A stretch of DNA of 64,000 nucleotides from assembly GCF_002245695.1 (NCBI RefSeq), contig NZ_NOII01000001.1, positions 434,001 through 498,000 on the forward strand, in the 5' to 3' direction. Below are positions 1 through 9,020 of this stretch, piece after piece. Positions within the stretch are counted from its first letter, which is position 1. Each line of letters opens with the position of its first letter. Origin of the DNA: Fictibacillus aquaticus (GTDB lineage: Bacteria; Bacillota; Bacilli; Bacillales; Fictibacillaceae). The notes below the pieces were generated by a model that was given only the letters and a program-made list of their open reading frames with translations, searched no databases and had not been told where the DNA came from. Position numbers and translations under genes: made by a program.

Positions 1-52
1 ATTTAACAAACCGTTCATTAGCAACAATCTTTTAGAAAAGAGCCTTTAAATT

Positions 53-76
53 AAAAAAGCCTGCATTTCTGCAGAC
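53..76 (-). terminator. Terminator of mnmH
   Basis: On the minus strand a GTCTGCA/TGCAGGC stem with a GAAA loop is followed by TTTTTT directly after the mnmH stop codon. Positions 1-52 beyond it hold no gene I can support. Confidence 0.85.
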
Positions 77-1135
77 TTATAATTTCCATTGAGTTAAAAC
101 ATCTTTAATTTTTTCTGCAGCTTCAGGAATGGATTTGACATGAATCTCGACACACTCACTCTCATACCTGTCATGAGCATGGCTGTACCGCGGATCATAA
201 TAATGTTCTAAAAGAAGTGCGGTCACTGTTTCATAGTCTAGATCATTTATTGCTGTCTTGATTTCAGAAAAGACCTCCGGAGCTATCCTTTTGCCGAGCT
301 TCATCACAGCTGCTTCTATGTCTTGCTTATATTTTTTCGGCTGATAAAGTCCGCAAATATATTCAACTCTTATCTGAAAAGGGACATGAAGGTAAATTCT
401 TTTCCCGCTATATTTTCCTTGTAGCAGGAACTCAGGCACTACGGCTCTTCCAATCCGTTTGCTTTCAGATTCTATCATCCAATACGGACTTTCCTCAAGC
501 TCGCTCAGTCTGTGGTACAGCTGTGCTTCAAAATCTTTTTGTGTTGCGGGACTCTCGCCGATCTGGCCAAAGATTGAGCCTTTATGGCGCGCCATTTTTT
601 CCATGTTTACAACTGGCAGGCCATCTTGCTGCAAATGACTGAGAATATCAGTCTTCATCGTACCTGTTAATCCTTCAAGTACGATAATGGGCTTATCGGA
701 TCCATCTAAAGCCGACAGATAAGCGTCGACCTTTTTCCTGTAAGAACGGATTCCACCTTCAGCCTGCACGCATGGTATTCCCATCATAGACATGGTAACA
801 GCGATGCTTCTGCTTCTCATGCCTCCTCTTGCGCAATAGACAGCCAGTGTTTTTTCAGGATGATCTTCTGCCAGTTTTTTTACGGTTTCATAAATTTCAG
901 GCAGCTTAGAAGAAGCAATCTCTATCCCTCTCATTTTCGCAGCATCTTGGCTAACTTGCTTGTAAAGAGTCCCCACCTCTGCTCTTTCATCATTTGAAAA
1001 TATAGGGATATTGACAGCTCCCGGCATCCTGAAATCTTCAAATTCCTGAGGAGACCGGACATCGATTAAAATATGCTGCTCCAGTTTATTAAGGATTTCA
1101 TCAATCATGACAGTGTGAATACTTTCTTCGTTCAT
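77..1135 (-). CDS. mnmH: tRNA 2-selenouridine synthase MnmH (SelU/YbbB)
   Basis: This protein converts 2-thiouridine at tRNA wobble position 34 to 2-selenouridine, through a geranylated intermediate. About 352 residues, normal for the family. The N-terminal rhodanese domain (about residues 10-125) carries the sulfurtransferase-type cysteine loop VYCARGGMRSRS. The C-terminal half opens with a P-loop, GLTGTMKT, as in the family, although the more usual form is GLTGSGKT. I chose the ATG at 1135, preceded by AAGAAGGG at good spacing; an upstream in-frame TTG would add six residues that are merely the Shine-Dalgarno region. It is a single-gene unit with its own terminator. No selD is present in this window, so selenophosphate supply cannot be judged here. 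Confidence 0.9.
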   Translation of the reverse strand: MNEESIHTVMIDEILNKLEQHILIDVRSPQEFEDFRMPGAVNIPIFSNDERAEVGTLYKQVSQDAAKMRGIEIASSKLPEIYETVKKLAEDHPEKTLAVYCARGGMRSRSIAVTMSMMGIPCVQAEGGIRSYRKKVDAYLSALDGSDKPIIVLEGLTGTMKTDILSHLQQDGLPVVNMEKMARHKGSIFGQIGESPATQKDFEAQLYHRLSELEESPYWMIESESKRIGRAVVPEFLLQGKYSGKRIYLHVPFQIRVEYICGLYQPKKYKQDIEAAVMKLGKRIAPEVFSEIKTAINDLDYETVTALLLEHYYDPRYSHAHDRYESECVEIHVKSIPEAAEKIKDVLTQWKL

Positions 1136-1157
1136 TGTAAACCCTTCTTTCAATTAT

Positions 1158-1185
1158 AGAAAAAGCACCCGCAGATAGGGGTGCT
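1158..1185 (-). terminator. Terminator of yneF
   Basis: AGCACCCC/GGGTGCT stem followed on the minus strand by TTTTTC, between yneF and mnmH. Confidence 0.75.
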
Positions 1186-1194
1186 CGGTCTTCG

Positions 1195-1410
1195 TTATTT
1201 CATCTGCTTGTTCATAGCCTGCATCATCTGATTGATTTTCTTCTGGGATGGTTTCTGACCCATTTGCATCATCATTACGCGAAGCATATTTTCATTAATA
1301 GGCGGGTTCTTTTGCAAGTAGCTCATCATGTATTTGCGGGCAACGAAAAAGCCGATCGCGATCCCTGCAATCAAAGAAAGAACACCCACAAGGATGTAAT
1401 ACCAGTTCAT
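1195..1410 (-). CDS. yneF: YneF family (UPF0154) small membrane protein
   Basis: 71 residues. An N-terminal transmembrane helix (about residues 5-24, rich in V/L/I/A/G) is followed by a basic, methionine-rich cytoplasmic tail with [18 protein letters not shown], the family signature. Function is unknown in the family; membrane location is predicted from sequence. It lies downstream of sirA on the same strand as in Bacillus. A GAGGAAGT-type ribosome-binding site precedes the ATG. Confidence 0.88.
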   Translation of the reverse strand: MNWYYILVGVLSLIAGIAIGFFVARKYMMSYLQKNPPINENMLRVMMMQMGQKPSQKKINQMMQAMNKQMK

Positions 1411-1488
1411 TCAATACTTCCTCCTTCATGTTGTCTAGCACTAGTTTACTATAAATCATAGTGCTGGTACAAGATGGAGACAAAATAT

Positions 1489-1932
1489 TTACGTTCCATA
1501 AAACGTGTTAAGTTTTACTGGAAACAGCCACCCGTACTTTTTAGAGTCGTAATCCATTGCCAAGAAACGAGTCTCAAACTTCCTGAGCACTTCAAACATA
1601 GCCGTTTCCGCATCATAACTTCCGGTGCTTGTAAGAATAAGATAATCCGGAGTGAGATAAAGCTGCACTTCGCTTTTTGAAAGACAGATCGTAAACACAC
1701 CGCTTGCGCTGTCAAAAGCGGCTCCCGGGACCCGCTGCTCGGAAAGATAAACTTTCAATTCTTCAGTGCTGACTGGAACTGTGATATATGAGATCTGTTT
1801 TTGAAGCATGTTTCTTACTTCCATGCTCCTGCTCTTTCTTTCTTCAAGAAACAGGGAAAATATTTTTGACTCTTTGCCATAAAATTCATGTGCGACATCT
1901 TCACGAATTTTATAAAGATAATATTCCCTCAT
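1489..1932 (-). CDS. sirA: SirA family sporulation inhibitor of replication
   Basis: 147 residues, beginning MREYYLYKIREDVAHEFYGKE, which matches the start of Bacillus SirA (YneE). In B. subtilis SirA is made under Spo0A control and binds domain I of DnaA, blocking new rounds of replication in cells that enter sporulation. Identification rests on the N-terminal pattern, length and position between tkt and yneF, exactly as in B. subtilis. The central part is divergent, so the functional assignment is by family and synteny. I did not find a clear Spo0A box by eye. Confidence 0.8.
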   Translation of the reverse strand: MREYYLYKIREDVAHEFYGKESKIFSLFLEERKSRSMEVRNMLQKQISYITVPVSTEELKVYLSEQRVPGAAFDSASGVFTICLSKSEVQLYLTPDYLILTSTGSYDAETAMFEVLRKFETRFLAMDYDSKKYGWLFPVKLNTFYGT

Positions 1933-2025
1933 GGCTCTTAGCCTCCTGCCCCTTTTCCTTCAGTATAACGAATGAAGCAGGAAGTGCTTGTCTAACAGCG
2001 CCGCGAAAAAGCACTAGTTTTGACG

Positions 2026-2059
2026 AAAAAAAGAACTTCAGGGATTTTCCCTGAAGTTC
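2026..2059 (-). terminator. Terminator of tkt
   Basis: Perfect GAACTTCAGGGA / TCCCTGAAGTTC stem with an AAA loop, then a run of seven T on the minus strand. Confidence 0.9.
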
Positions 2060-2065
2060 ATACGT

Positions 2066-4057
2066 TTACTTCATTAGCGCTTTGACACGGTTTACAACAT
2101 TCTCAGCTGTGAAACCATATTCTTTCATGATCGTCTCTCCAGGAGCTGATGCTCCAAACGAGTCGATGGCAAGAACATCACCGGCATCACCGACATATTT
2201 ATGCCAGCCGAGTGAGGATCCCATTTCAATTCCTAATCTAACCTTCACGTCAGAAGGAAGAACTTCCTCTTTATATCCAGCATCCTGCTTTTCAAAACGG
2301 TCCCAAGATGGCATGGATACAACAGAAGCGTTAATGCCTTCCTGCTTCAGCAATTCCTGAGCTTCGACGGCAAGGCTGACCTCTGATCCAGAAGCAAGAA
2401 GAAGAACATCAGCTGTACCTTCGCTCGGAGAAACTACGTAGGCTCCGCGCTTTACACCTTCATATGCCTGTTCTTTCGTCGATTTCAGAATAGGCAGGTT
2501 TTGGCGGGAAAGAACCATTACAGTAGGCTGGTCTGTGCTTTCAAGAGCAAGCTTCCACGCAGCGTTCGACTCGTAGCCGTCTGCAGGCCTAACAACATGC
2601 AAGTTTGGCATCGCACGCAGTGATGATAGCTGTTCTACAGGTTCGTGTGTTGGTCCATCTTCCCCTACAGCCACACTGTCATGAGTGAGCACATATGTGA
2701 CAGGCAGACCCATCAATGCGGAGAGTCTGACTGCCGGACGCAGGTAATCTGAGAAAACAAAGAATGTTCCGCCATAGACTTTAAGACCGCCATGAAGTGC
2801 CATTCCATTCAACGCAGCAGCCATCCCGAACTCACGGACACCAAACCAGATGTTTCTTCCGCTGTAATCGTTTCTTGAGAAATTGTTTTCTCCTTTAACT
2901 AATGTATGGTTGGATCCAGCAAGGTCAGCTGATCCGCCAAACAGAGCGGGAACTGATTTAGAGAGCGCATTGATCGCCGCTCCAGAAGTAGCTCGTGTTG
3001 CTGTTGCTTTTTCAAATTCAGGCATTTCAGCATCCCAGTTTTCAGGGAGCTTGCCACTGATCGCGTTCTTTAGTTCCGCAGCCAGTTCAGGATATTTTTC
3101 TTTGTACGTTTTGAAAAGTTCTTCCCATTCCTGTTCTTTCTTTTGACCTTGTTCTTTTAATGAAGAGAAATGATCAGAAACTTCAGAAGGCACATGGAAA
3201 TCTTCTTCGAACGTCCACTTATATGCTTCTTTTGTTAATTTGATCTCATCCACCCCAAGCGGTGCACCGTGTGAAGCAGATTTTCCTGATTTATTAGGAG
3301 AACCGTGGCCGATCACCGTTTTCACTTCTATCAATGTTGGCTTAGATGTATCAGCTTTAGCCGCTTCAATCGCTTTTTCGATTGAGTCTAAATCAGTACC
3401 ATCCTCAACAAAAAGGACCTGCCAGCCGTAAGCTTCAAATCTTTTTTGTACATTTTCAGAGAAAGAATGGTGAAGATCGCCATCAAGAGAAATGTCATTG
3501 GAATCATATAAGACAACAAGACGCCCTAATGCTAAGTGTCCTGCCAGAGAAGCAGCCTCTGAAGAGATGCCCTCCATAAGATCTCCATCACCGCAAATAG
3601 AGTAAGTGTAATGATCAATTACATTCAGTTCGTCACGGTTATACTTTGCTGCAAGGTGGCGTTCAGCCATAGCCATGCCGACTGCCATCGCAAGACCTTG
3701 TCCGAGAGGACCTGTCGTTGCCTCTACACCAGGAGTATGTTTGTATTCAGGGTGCCCTGGAGTTTTTGAACCCCATTGGCGGAACTGCTTTAAGTCATCC
3801 AATGTAAGACCATATCCAGAAAGATGCAGGAGGCTGTATAGAAGCATCGAGCCGTGTCCTGCAGACAGTACAAAACGGTCTCTGTTGAACCACTCAGGGT
3901 TCCCTGGGTTATGGTTCATGAACTTTGTCCAAAGGCTGTAAGCCATAGGAGCTGCGCCCATTGGCATGCCAGGATGGCCGGAGTTCGCTTTTTCTATGCT
4001 GTCAATCGAGAGTGTCCTGATTGTATTAATAGATAATTGATCAATTGTTCTTGCCAA
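2066..4057 (-). CDS. tkt: Transketolase
   Basis: Thiamine-diphosphate enzyme that moves two-carbon ketol units between sugar phosphates in the pentose phosphate pathway. About 663 residues, the usual length. The N-terminal domain has the ThDP-binding GDGDLMEG motif (about residue 155) and the HGSPNKSGK loop; the middle pyrimidine-binding domain has [13 protein letters not shown] and the [15 protein letters not shown] motif; the C-terminal transketolase domain ends the protein. I prefer a TTG start at 4057, because AGAAGGG sits nine bases upstream of it; the ATG at 4066 directly abuts that Shine-Dalgarno and would be poorly placed. Monocistronic, with its own terminator. Confidence 0.95.
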   Translation of the reverse strand: MARTIDQLSINTIRTLSIDSIEKANSGHPGMPMGAAPMAYSLWTKFMNHNPGNPEWFNRDRFVLSAGHGSMLLYSLLHLSGYGLTLDDLKQFRQWGSKTPGHPEYKHTPGVEATTGPLGQGLAMAVGMAMAERHLAAKYNRDELNVIDHYTYSICGDGDLMEGISSEAASLAGHLALGRLVVLYDSNDISLDGDLHHSFSENVQKRFEAYGWQVLFVEDGTDLDSIEKAIEAAKADTSKPTLIEVKTVIGHGSPNKSGKSASHGAPLGVDEIKLTKEAYKWTFEEDFHVPSEVSDHFSSLKEQGQKKEQEWEELFKTYKEKYPELAAELKNAISGKLPENWDAEMPEFEKATATRATSGAAINALSKSVPALFGGSADLAGSNHTLVKGENNFSRNDYSGRNIWFGVREFGMAAALNGMALHGGLKVYGGTFFVFSDYLRPAVRLSALMGLPVTYVLTHDSVAVGEDGPTHEPVEQLSSLRAMPNLHVVRPADGYESNAAWKLALESTDQPTVMVLSRQNLPILKSTKEQAYEGVKRGAYVVSPSEGTADVLLLASGSEVSLAVEAQELLKQEGINASVVSMPSWDRFEKQDAGYKEEVLPSDVKVRLGIEMGSSLGWHKYVGDAGDVLAIDSFGASAPGETIMKEYGFTAENVVNRVKALMK

Positions 4058-4184
4058 GCCTATCATCCCTTCTTATGTATGCTGATTTTTTAGACTTACA
4101 TCATATCTATTATCTCATATAAAAACAAGAAAAACAGTCGCGGCACGTAGATATCATGTGCAAAAAGATGCAAAGGCATACAAA

Positions 4185-4214
4185 AAGAAGCCTGTGATAT
4201 AACACAGGCTTCTT
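4185..4214 (-). terminator. Terminator of yneR
   Basis: AAGAAGCCTGTG / CACAGGCTTCTT stem followed by TTTTTG on the minus strand. Confidence 0.85.
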
Positions 4215-4220
4215 AATCGG

Positions 4221-4505
4221 TTAGGCTAGCCCCGGGAATTCGCACATCATCCTGTCACTAGTCTTATCATAATCCAGTTTCATATTATCAACCAGCCAAA
4301 GTTCGTGAGGCTTTACAAAAAACCTCAACCCATCAACTTCTTGTACATAATCTTCATCCGATGGGGTACCTGGCGCTGCTCCGAGCGAAAATCCGCCGCT
4401 GTCACCACTTCCTGCATACTTTACAAATAGCCGGATGCCCTCTTTCGCCCCAAGTTCGATCTCCCGGTAAAGTGCTGCTGCATTGCTCGAAATTGAAAAT
4501 GCCAC
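4221..4505 (-). CDS. yneR: HesB/YneR-type protein
   Basis: 94 residues of the HesB-like fold (A-type iron-sulfur scaffold superfamily), YneR branch. The sequence shows the beta-rich core FVKYAGSGDSGGFSLG followed by GLRFFVKP. The three conserved cysteines of true A-type carriers are missing; the single cysteine lies near the C-terminus (MMCEFPG). A direct cluster-carrier role is therefore doubtful, and the function of the family is unknown. Single gene between terminators. Confidence 0.8.
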   Translation of the reverse strand: MAFSISSNAAALYREIELGAKEGIRLFVKYAGSGDSGGFSLGAAPGTPSDEDYVQEVDGLRFFVKPHELWLVDNMKLDYDKTSDRMMCEFPGLA

Positions 4506-4564
4506 AATATCACCCTTTCAATGTTGTTATATAACAGTATATACTTTTCAGAAAATTATGCAAC

Positions 4565-4606
4565 AAAAAAAATCCGCCATTGCGCAATTGCAATGGCGGA
4601 TTTTTT
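4565..4606 (-). terminator. Terminator of ynzC
   Basis: Strong stem of 13-15 bp, ATCCGCCATTGC paired with GCAATGGCGGAT, with T-runs on both sides so it could act in either direction. Confidence 0.88.
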
Positions 4607-4607
4607 G

Positions 4608-4844
4608 TTAATGCTTCATTCCTGACTGGTTTTTGCTTTGCTTTAATTTTTCCGGTGTTACATCGTCACCGTTAGGATCTACAAATTTAAGAGAATGTAG
4701 ATCACTTGTGAATGACTGACGGAATGTTTGCAGATATTCTTTTCGAAGAGCTTTCTGTTCATTGCTTTCTTCTATTGTCAATCCATCTTTTTTTGCTTTT
4801 TTAGCTAAAGCATTGATTCTGTCAATTTTAGATTTCGGAAGCAT
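4608..4844 (-). CDS. ynzC: DUF896 family protein YnzC
   Basis: 78 residues, highly charged and predicted mostly helical: a helical hairpin covers the first 50 residues (KIDRINALAKKAKKDG and EESNEQKALRKEYL), typical of DUF896/YnzC. The B. subtilis homologue sits in the SOS-inducible yneA-yneB-ynzC operon. Here the gene follows yneB on the same strand with a 119-base gap and no obvious terminator between, so co-expression with yneA after DNA damage is likely (inference). Molecular function unknown. Confidence 0.88.
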   Translation of the reverse strand: MLPKSKIDRINALAKKAKKDGLTIEESNEQKALRKEYLQTFRQSFTSDLHSLKFVDPNGDDVTPEKLKQSKNQSGMKH

Positions 4845-4963
4845 CGTTCACACTCCTTTTATGGCTATTCTAGGACGCACCTTGTTCCGTGCGCTGCTGT
4901 TAAAGATTATAGAGCCGTGTGTACATACACTTCTTACATCGTACAAAAAAAAAACGGTCATGG

Positions 4964-5898
<935 letters not shown>

Positions 5899-5916
5899 TT
5901 TCCAATCTCCCCTTAC

Positions 5917-5930
5917 CGAACATTTGTTTG
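5917..5930. promoter_or_regulatory. LexA (SOS) box 1
   Basis: CGAACATTTGTTTG, one base from the symmetric GAAC-N4-GTTC core of the Bacillus LexA/DinR box. It lies in the yneA leader just downstream of the yneA -10. Confidence 0.85.
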
Positions 5931-5939
5931 ATTAAGTTG

Positions 5940-5968
5940 AGTTTACACCGAACAATTGTTCGTGTCAA
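5940..5968 (-). promoter_or_regulatory. Sigma-A promoter of yneA
   Basis: On the minus strand TTGACA, 17 bases, TAAACT. LexA box 2 fills most of the spacer, which explains tight SOS repression. Confidence 0.85.
5949..5962. promoter_or_regulatory. LexA (SOS) box 2, perfect palindrome
   Basis: CGAACAATTGTTCG is a perfect inverted repeat matching the Bacillus LexA consensus. It lies inside the yneA promoter spacer and about 30 bases upstream of the lexA -35. Confidence 0.95.
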
Positions 5969-5978
5969 ACCTTTTTCT

Positions 5979-5992
5979 CGAACTTATGTTTG
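5979..5992. promoter_or_regulatory. LexA (SOS) box 3
   Basis: CGAACTTATGTTTG; its end overlaps the first bases of the lexA -35 element at 5990, so this box should autoregulate lexA. Confidence 0.88.
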
Positions 5993-6018
5993 TATCCTTA
6001 CTTTTCCCATGCTATACT
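5990..6018 (+). promoter_or_regulatory. Sigma-A promoter of lexA
   Basis: TTGTAT (5990-5995), 17-base spacer, TATACT (6013-6018), 34 bases before the lexA ATG. Confidence 0.8.
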
Positions 6019-6052
6019 TTTTGTAAGAGATTTCAGTAAACGAGGTGGCAGC

Positions 6053-6667
6053 ATGTCAAAATTATCGAGAAGACAGCTTGATATACTTGATTTCATCAAG
6101 CTCGAAGTAAACCAAAAAGGGTATCCGCCTTCTGTAAGGGAAATTGGAGAAGCCGTTGGACTAGCCTCAAGCTCTACCGTCCACGGACACTTAGCACGCC
6201 TGGAGAAAAAGGGATTGATCAGAAGAGATCCTACAAAACCAAGAGCTATTGAAGTATTAGGACTTGAAGAAAGTTTTTCCCCGAACAAAAGCATCCAGAT
6301 CCCTGTTATCGGTAAGGTAACTGCGGGCCTGCCAATAAGTGCGATTGAAAATGTGGAGGATTATTTCCCACTTCCCGATCACATGGTGGGAGATGATCAG
6401 GTATTCATGCTGAAGGTTGTCGGAGACAGTATGATCGAGGCCGGCATCCTGAACCATGATTTAGTCGTCGTCAGACAGCAGCAGACAGCTAACAACGGCG
6501 ACATCATCGTCGCAATGACTGAAGATGATGAAGCAACCGTTAAACGTTTCTTTAAAGAAAAAGATCATATCCGCCTTCAGCCTGAAAATTCATCCATGGC
6601 GCCGATCCGCCTCCCATCCGTCACTATTCTTGGAAAAGTGATCGGTGTATACCGCACTATTCATTAA
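6053..6667 (+). CDS. lexA: SOS repressor LexA
   Basis: 204 residues. The N-terminal winged helix-turn-helix (about residues 25-65, [21 protein letters not shown]) reads the SOS boxes. The C-terminal S24 autoprotease domain shows the Ala-Gly cleavage site in GKVTAGLP, the catalytic serine in VGDSMIEAG and the catalytic lysine in ATVKRFF. RecA filaments trigger its self-cleavage, which turns on yneA, recA and others. I start at the ATG at 6053 preceded by GAGGTGG; an upstream in-frame extension (from 5990) would run through the promoter and LexA box 3. Divergent from yneA, with a strong shared terminator downstream. Confidence 0.97.
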   Translation: MSKLSRRQLDILDFIKLEVNQKGYPPSVREIGEAVGLASSSTVHGHLARLEKKGLIRRDPTKPRAIEVLGLEESFSPNKSIQIPVIGKVTAGLPISAIENVEDYFPLPDHMVGDDQVFMLKVVGDSMIEAGILNHDLVVVRQQQTANNGDIIVAMTEDDEATVKRFFKEKDHIRLQPENSSMAPIRLPSVTILGKVIGVYRTIH

Positions 6668-6693
6668 AAAAACCGCCAGCTGGCGGTTTTTTT
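6666..6693. terminator. Bidirectional terminator between lexA and tetR-type gene
   Basis: AAAAACCGCCA / TGGCGGTTTTTTT perfect stem between two convergent genes; T-runs on both strands. Confidence 0.93.
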
Positions 6694-6697
6694 GTGC

Positions 6698-7276
6698 TTA
6701 GTTTTTCAGTCCTGATTGTATTAGTCCCCAAACCAGCTGAAATTCTTTGTCAATATCGGGGGATGACCATTCTTTTGATAGTGCAGGATGGTGGAAACGG
6801 GCAGTTGCATAAAAAATAGCCGCCGCCAAGCTGTGAGGATTGTCTGTATTTACATCCTTATGCTTCATTCCCTCTTCAATTATTTTTTCGAGCTGTGTGA
6901 TAAGATCATGTATATGGCTTTTAATAATCTCTACTGAATCCTCAGCAAGGGCACTATACACAGCAAAAAGCTCTGGATCTTCTGCTGCTTTTGTTTTCTT
7001 CACTGTTATAAGCGCGTTAAGCCACTTCTTCACTTTATCGACGGGACTAAGTTCTTCATTAATTATTTTTGAAAGCGGCACTGACACACTTTTCAGCCAC
7101 CGTCCTGCCACTGCCTCACGAAGTTCAGCCTTGCTTGCGTAATGCCGGTACAGTGTTCCATGACTGACATTCAACAGGCGCGCCACATCTACAACAGATG
7201 TTTTTTCAAGGCCAAATCGCCGGAACACCTGTTCAGCCGCATCTAAAATTTCTTCTTTTGTTAAAGGCTCTGCCAT
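6698..7276 (-). CDS. TetR/AcrR family transcriptional regulator
   Basis: 192 residues. N-terminal helix-turn-helix (about residues 8-55): ILDAAEQVFRRFGLEKTSVVDVARLLNVSHGTLYRHYASK, shown here only in outline as the classical TetR pattern ending in LYRHYASK. The C-terminal ligand-binding part is all-helical and not assignable to a ligand. It follows the aldo/keto reductase gene by three bases, so the two are one operon. The long palindrome over the operon promoter (8311-8356) is the natural candidate operator, giving autoregulation and ligand-induced expression of the reductase (inference). Confidence 0.9.
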   Translation of the reverse strand: MAEPLTKEEILDAAEQVFRRFGLEKTSVVDVARLLNVSHGTLYRHYASKAELREAVAGRWLKSVSVPLSKIINEELSPVDKVKKWLNALITVKKTKAAEDPELFAVYSALAEDSVEIIKSHIHDLITQLEKIIEEGMKHKDVNTDNPHSLAAAIFYATARFHHPALSKEWSSPDIDKEFQLVWGLIQSGLKN

Positions 7277-7279
7277 GTA

Positions 7280-8269
7280 TTATTCTACTCCTAATATCGC
7301 CATCTGCTCAGCTGCATAACGAGTTCCCGCTACAGCTTCAGCAGGTACAGCATTTTCAATTTTTGCAAGATCCGCTTCACTTAGATGAAGTTCGAGTGCA
7401 TTGAACGCATCCTGCAAGTGTGAACGTTTGCGTGCGCCGATCAATGGGATCACATCATCACCTTGAGATAACACCCATGCGATCGCGAGCTGAGCGACTG
7501 TGGTTAGTTTTTCTTCAGCAATCCCTCGAAGCGCTTCGACCAGCTCTAGATTCTTATCCAGATTATCTCCCATAAAGCGTGGTGCAAACGAACGGAAATC
7601 AACTTGTGCCTGTCTTTCTTTTGACCATTTACCGCTCAGCAGACCTCTGGATAGAACTCCGTATGCAGACAGAGAGATTCCAAGCTCACGCAATGTTGGA
7701 AGGATTTCCGCTTCAATCCCGCGGCTGAACAGAGAATACTCAATTTGCAGCCAGCTGATAGGATGAACAGCATGTGCTTTCTTTACCGTTTCAGCATTCG
7801 CTTCAGATAGACCGATATGCTTAACGTACCCTTCTTTTACTAAGTCAGCCATGGCTCCAATGGTTTCTTCGATCGGAATGGCTGGATCGATTCGCGCTGG
7901 CTGATATAGGTCGATATAATCGACCCCTAAGCGCTGAAGTGTATAAGCTAGTGAGTTCTTGATGGACTGCGGACGGTTATCAATCCCGATCCATCCTCCG
8001 CCTGGCGACCTCAATACGCCTGTTTTAACAGCAATAAATGCGTTCTCACGCTTCGTACCTTTAAATGCCTCATTTAGCAGAAGTTCATTGTGACCTACTC
8101 CATAAAAATCACCTGTATCAAAAAGCGTGACACCTTTTTCCATCGCCTCATGAATAGTAGCGATGCTTTCTTCCCTGTCTGCACTGCCATATAGATCAGA
8201 CATACCCATGCAGCCTAAACCTATGGCTGAGACCTGCGCGCCATCAGTTCCAATTTTTCTTGTTTTCAT
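7280..8269 (-). CDS. Aldo/keto reductase
   Basis: 329 residues, NADPH-dependent TIM-barrel reductase of the aldo/keto reductase superfamily, YakC/Tas-like branch. Visible motifs: [12 protein letters not shown] near the N-terminus, catalytic Asp and Tyr in FDTGDFYG, lysine in IAVKTG, and cofactor-binding [17 protein letters not shown] near the C-terminus. The usual catalytic histidine strand (DLYxxHRxD) reads [10 protein letters not shown], so the histidine is absent. Substrate unknown; probably aldehyde or quinone detoxification. First gene of a two-gene operon with the TetR gene; a GGAGGGG Shine-Dalgarno precedes the ATG. Confidence 0.92.
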   Translation of the reverse strand: MKTRKIGTDGAQVSAIGLGCMGMSDLYGSADREESIATIHEAMEKGVTLFDTGDFYGVGHNELLLNEAFKGTKRENAFIAVKTGVLRSPGGGWIGIDNRPQSIKNSLAYTLQRLGVDYIDLYQPARIDPAIPIEETIGAMADLVKEGYVKHIGLSEANAETVKKAHAVHPISWLQIEYSLFSRGIEAEILPTLRELGISLSAYGVLSRGLLSGKWSKERQAQVDFRSFAPRFMGDNLDKNLELVEALRGIAEEKLTTVAQLAIAWVLSQGDDVIPLIGARKRSHLQDAFNALELHLSEADLAKIENAVPAEAVAGTRYAAEQMAILGVE

Positions 8270-8299
8270 TATTTTCCCCTCCTAAACTTTCATATCATG

Positions 8300-8328
8300 A
8301 CTATAACAGCAATAATAACAAATGACAA
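8300..8328 (-). promoter_or_regulatory. Sigma-A promoter of reductase-tetR operon
   Basis: On the minus strand TTGTCA (8323-8328), 17 bases, TATAGT (8300-8305), about 30 bases upstream of the start codon. The -35 and part of the spacer fall inside the palindrome 8311-8356. Confidence 0.75.
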
Positions 8329-8356
8329 ATATTATAATTTGTCATTTGTTATTATT
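8311..8356. promoter_or_regulatory. Perfect 20-bp inverted repeat, candidate TetR operator
   Basis: Two perfect 20-base arms (left 8311-8330, right 8337-8356) are separated by six bases. Within each arm the hexamer ACAAAT is directly repeated (ACAAATGACAAAT), so four similar half-sites are present. It covers the -35 of the reductase-tetR promoter and has no T-run after it, so an operator is more likely than a terminator. Confidence 0.75.
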
Positions 8357-8441
8357 TTAAACTTTTTTCTTGTACTCTCCCATTCAATAAAATAAAAAAA
8401 ATCCAAAGCCAGAGCATTCGCCCAGCGATGGATTATTTTTA

Positions 8442-8876
8442 TCATTCTAACGTATTTCCTGCTTCACGTATTAATTTAGTCAGGTCTTTTCCTGCATCTT
8501 CACCAAGAACTGCTGAGTAATTTCGGTAAAGGTCTTTCCATGCGGATTGTATTTCTTGCTGCATATTTTCCCCTGCATCTGTAGGGAAAATTAAAGACCT
8601 TTTCCCCTCTGCCTTTCGTTCGATAAGACTTTTAATGACCAGCTTATCAATAAATCGAGTGATCGTTGAAGGCATCATATGAAGCTGCTCTGCTAACTCA
8701 GATTGCGAGATGCCCGGCTTTTGGTTCACAAGCATGAGCAAAAACGCATGGGTCGGAGACAATCCAGTTTTTTTAAAAGAATCCTCCGCCATTCTTGTGA
8801 TCGCTCTTGAAAGCTTATTAACGGTAAAATACAGGCAATTATCTAATAAACAATTGTCCACACTGCTATTTTCCAT
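8442..8876 (-). CDS. MarR family transcriptional regulator
   Basis: About 144 residues. Winged helix-turn-helix centred on residues 50-95 (GISQSELAEQLHMMPSTITRFIDKLVIKSLIERK) with the wing arginine/lysine pattern KAEGKRSLIF, flanked by dimerisation helices. I take the ATG at 8876 with AAAGGGTG seven bases upstream rather than an earlier in-frame start at 8906. The N-terminus has two cysteines five residues apart (DNCLLDNCLYF), which could sense oxidants as in OhrR-like proteins (speculation). Its target may be itself or the adjacent reductase operon. An AAATTA-CAT-TAATTT palindrome lies in its own promoter. Confidence 0.88.
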   Translation of the reverse strand: MENSSVDNCLLDNCLYFTVNKLSRAITRMAEDSFKKTGLSPTHAFLLMLVNQKPGISQSELAEQLHMMPSTITRFIDKLVIKSLIERKAEGKRSLIFPTDAGENMQQEIQSAWKDLYRNYSAVLGEDAGKDLTKLIREAGNTLE

Positions 8877-8908
8877 AAGTAAACACCCTTTAATTTGCAT
8901 GTACACAC

Positions 8909-8937
8909 AAATTACATTAATTTCTTTCTCTTGTCAA
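8909..8937 (-). promoter_or_regulatory. Sigma-A promoter of marR-type gene with candidate operator
   Basis: On the minus strand TTGACA (8932-8937), 17 bases, TAATTT (8909-8914). The inverted repeat AAATTA-N3-TAATTT at 8909-8923 covers the -10 and part of the spacer and is a candidate autoregulatory site. Confidence 0.7.
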
Positions 8938-8985
8938 TGTTAATCCGTAAACAGTTTTCAAGTAAAAGAACCCTCTCCTAGAATT

Positions 8986-9012
8986 CAAAAAACCCCTGAC
9001 AAATGTCAGGGG
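8986..9012 (-). terminator. Terminator of glnA
   Basis: CCCCTGAC / GTCAGGGG stem with a four-base loop followed by TTTTTT on the minus strand. Confidence 0.9.
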
Positions 9013-9020
9013 CCTGAATT

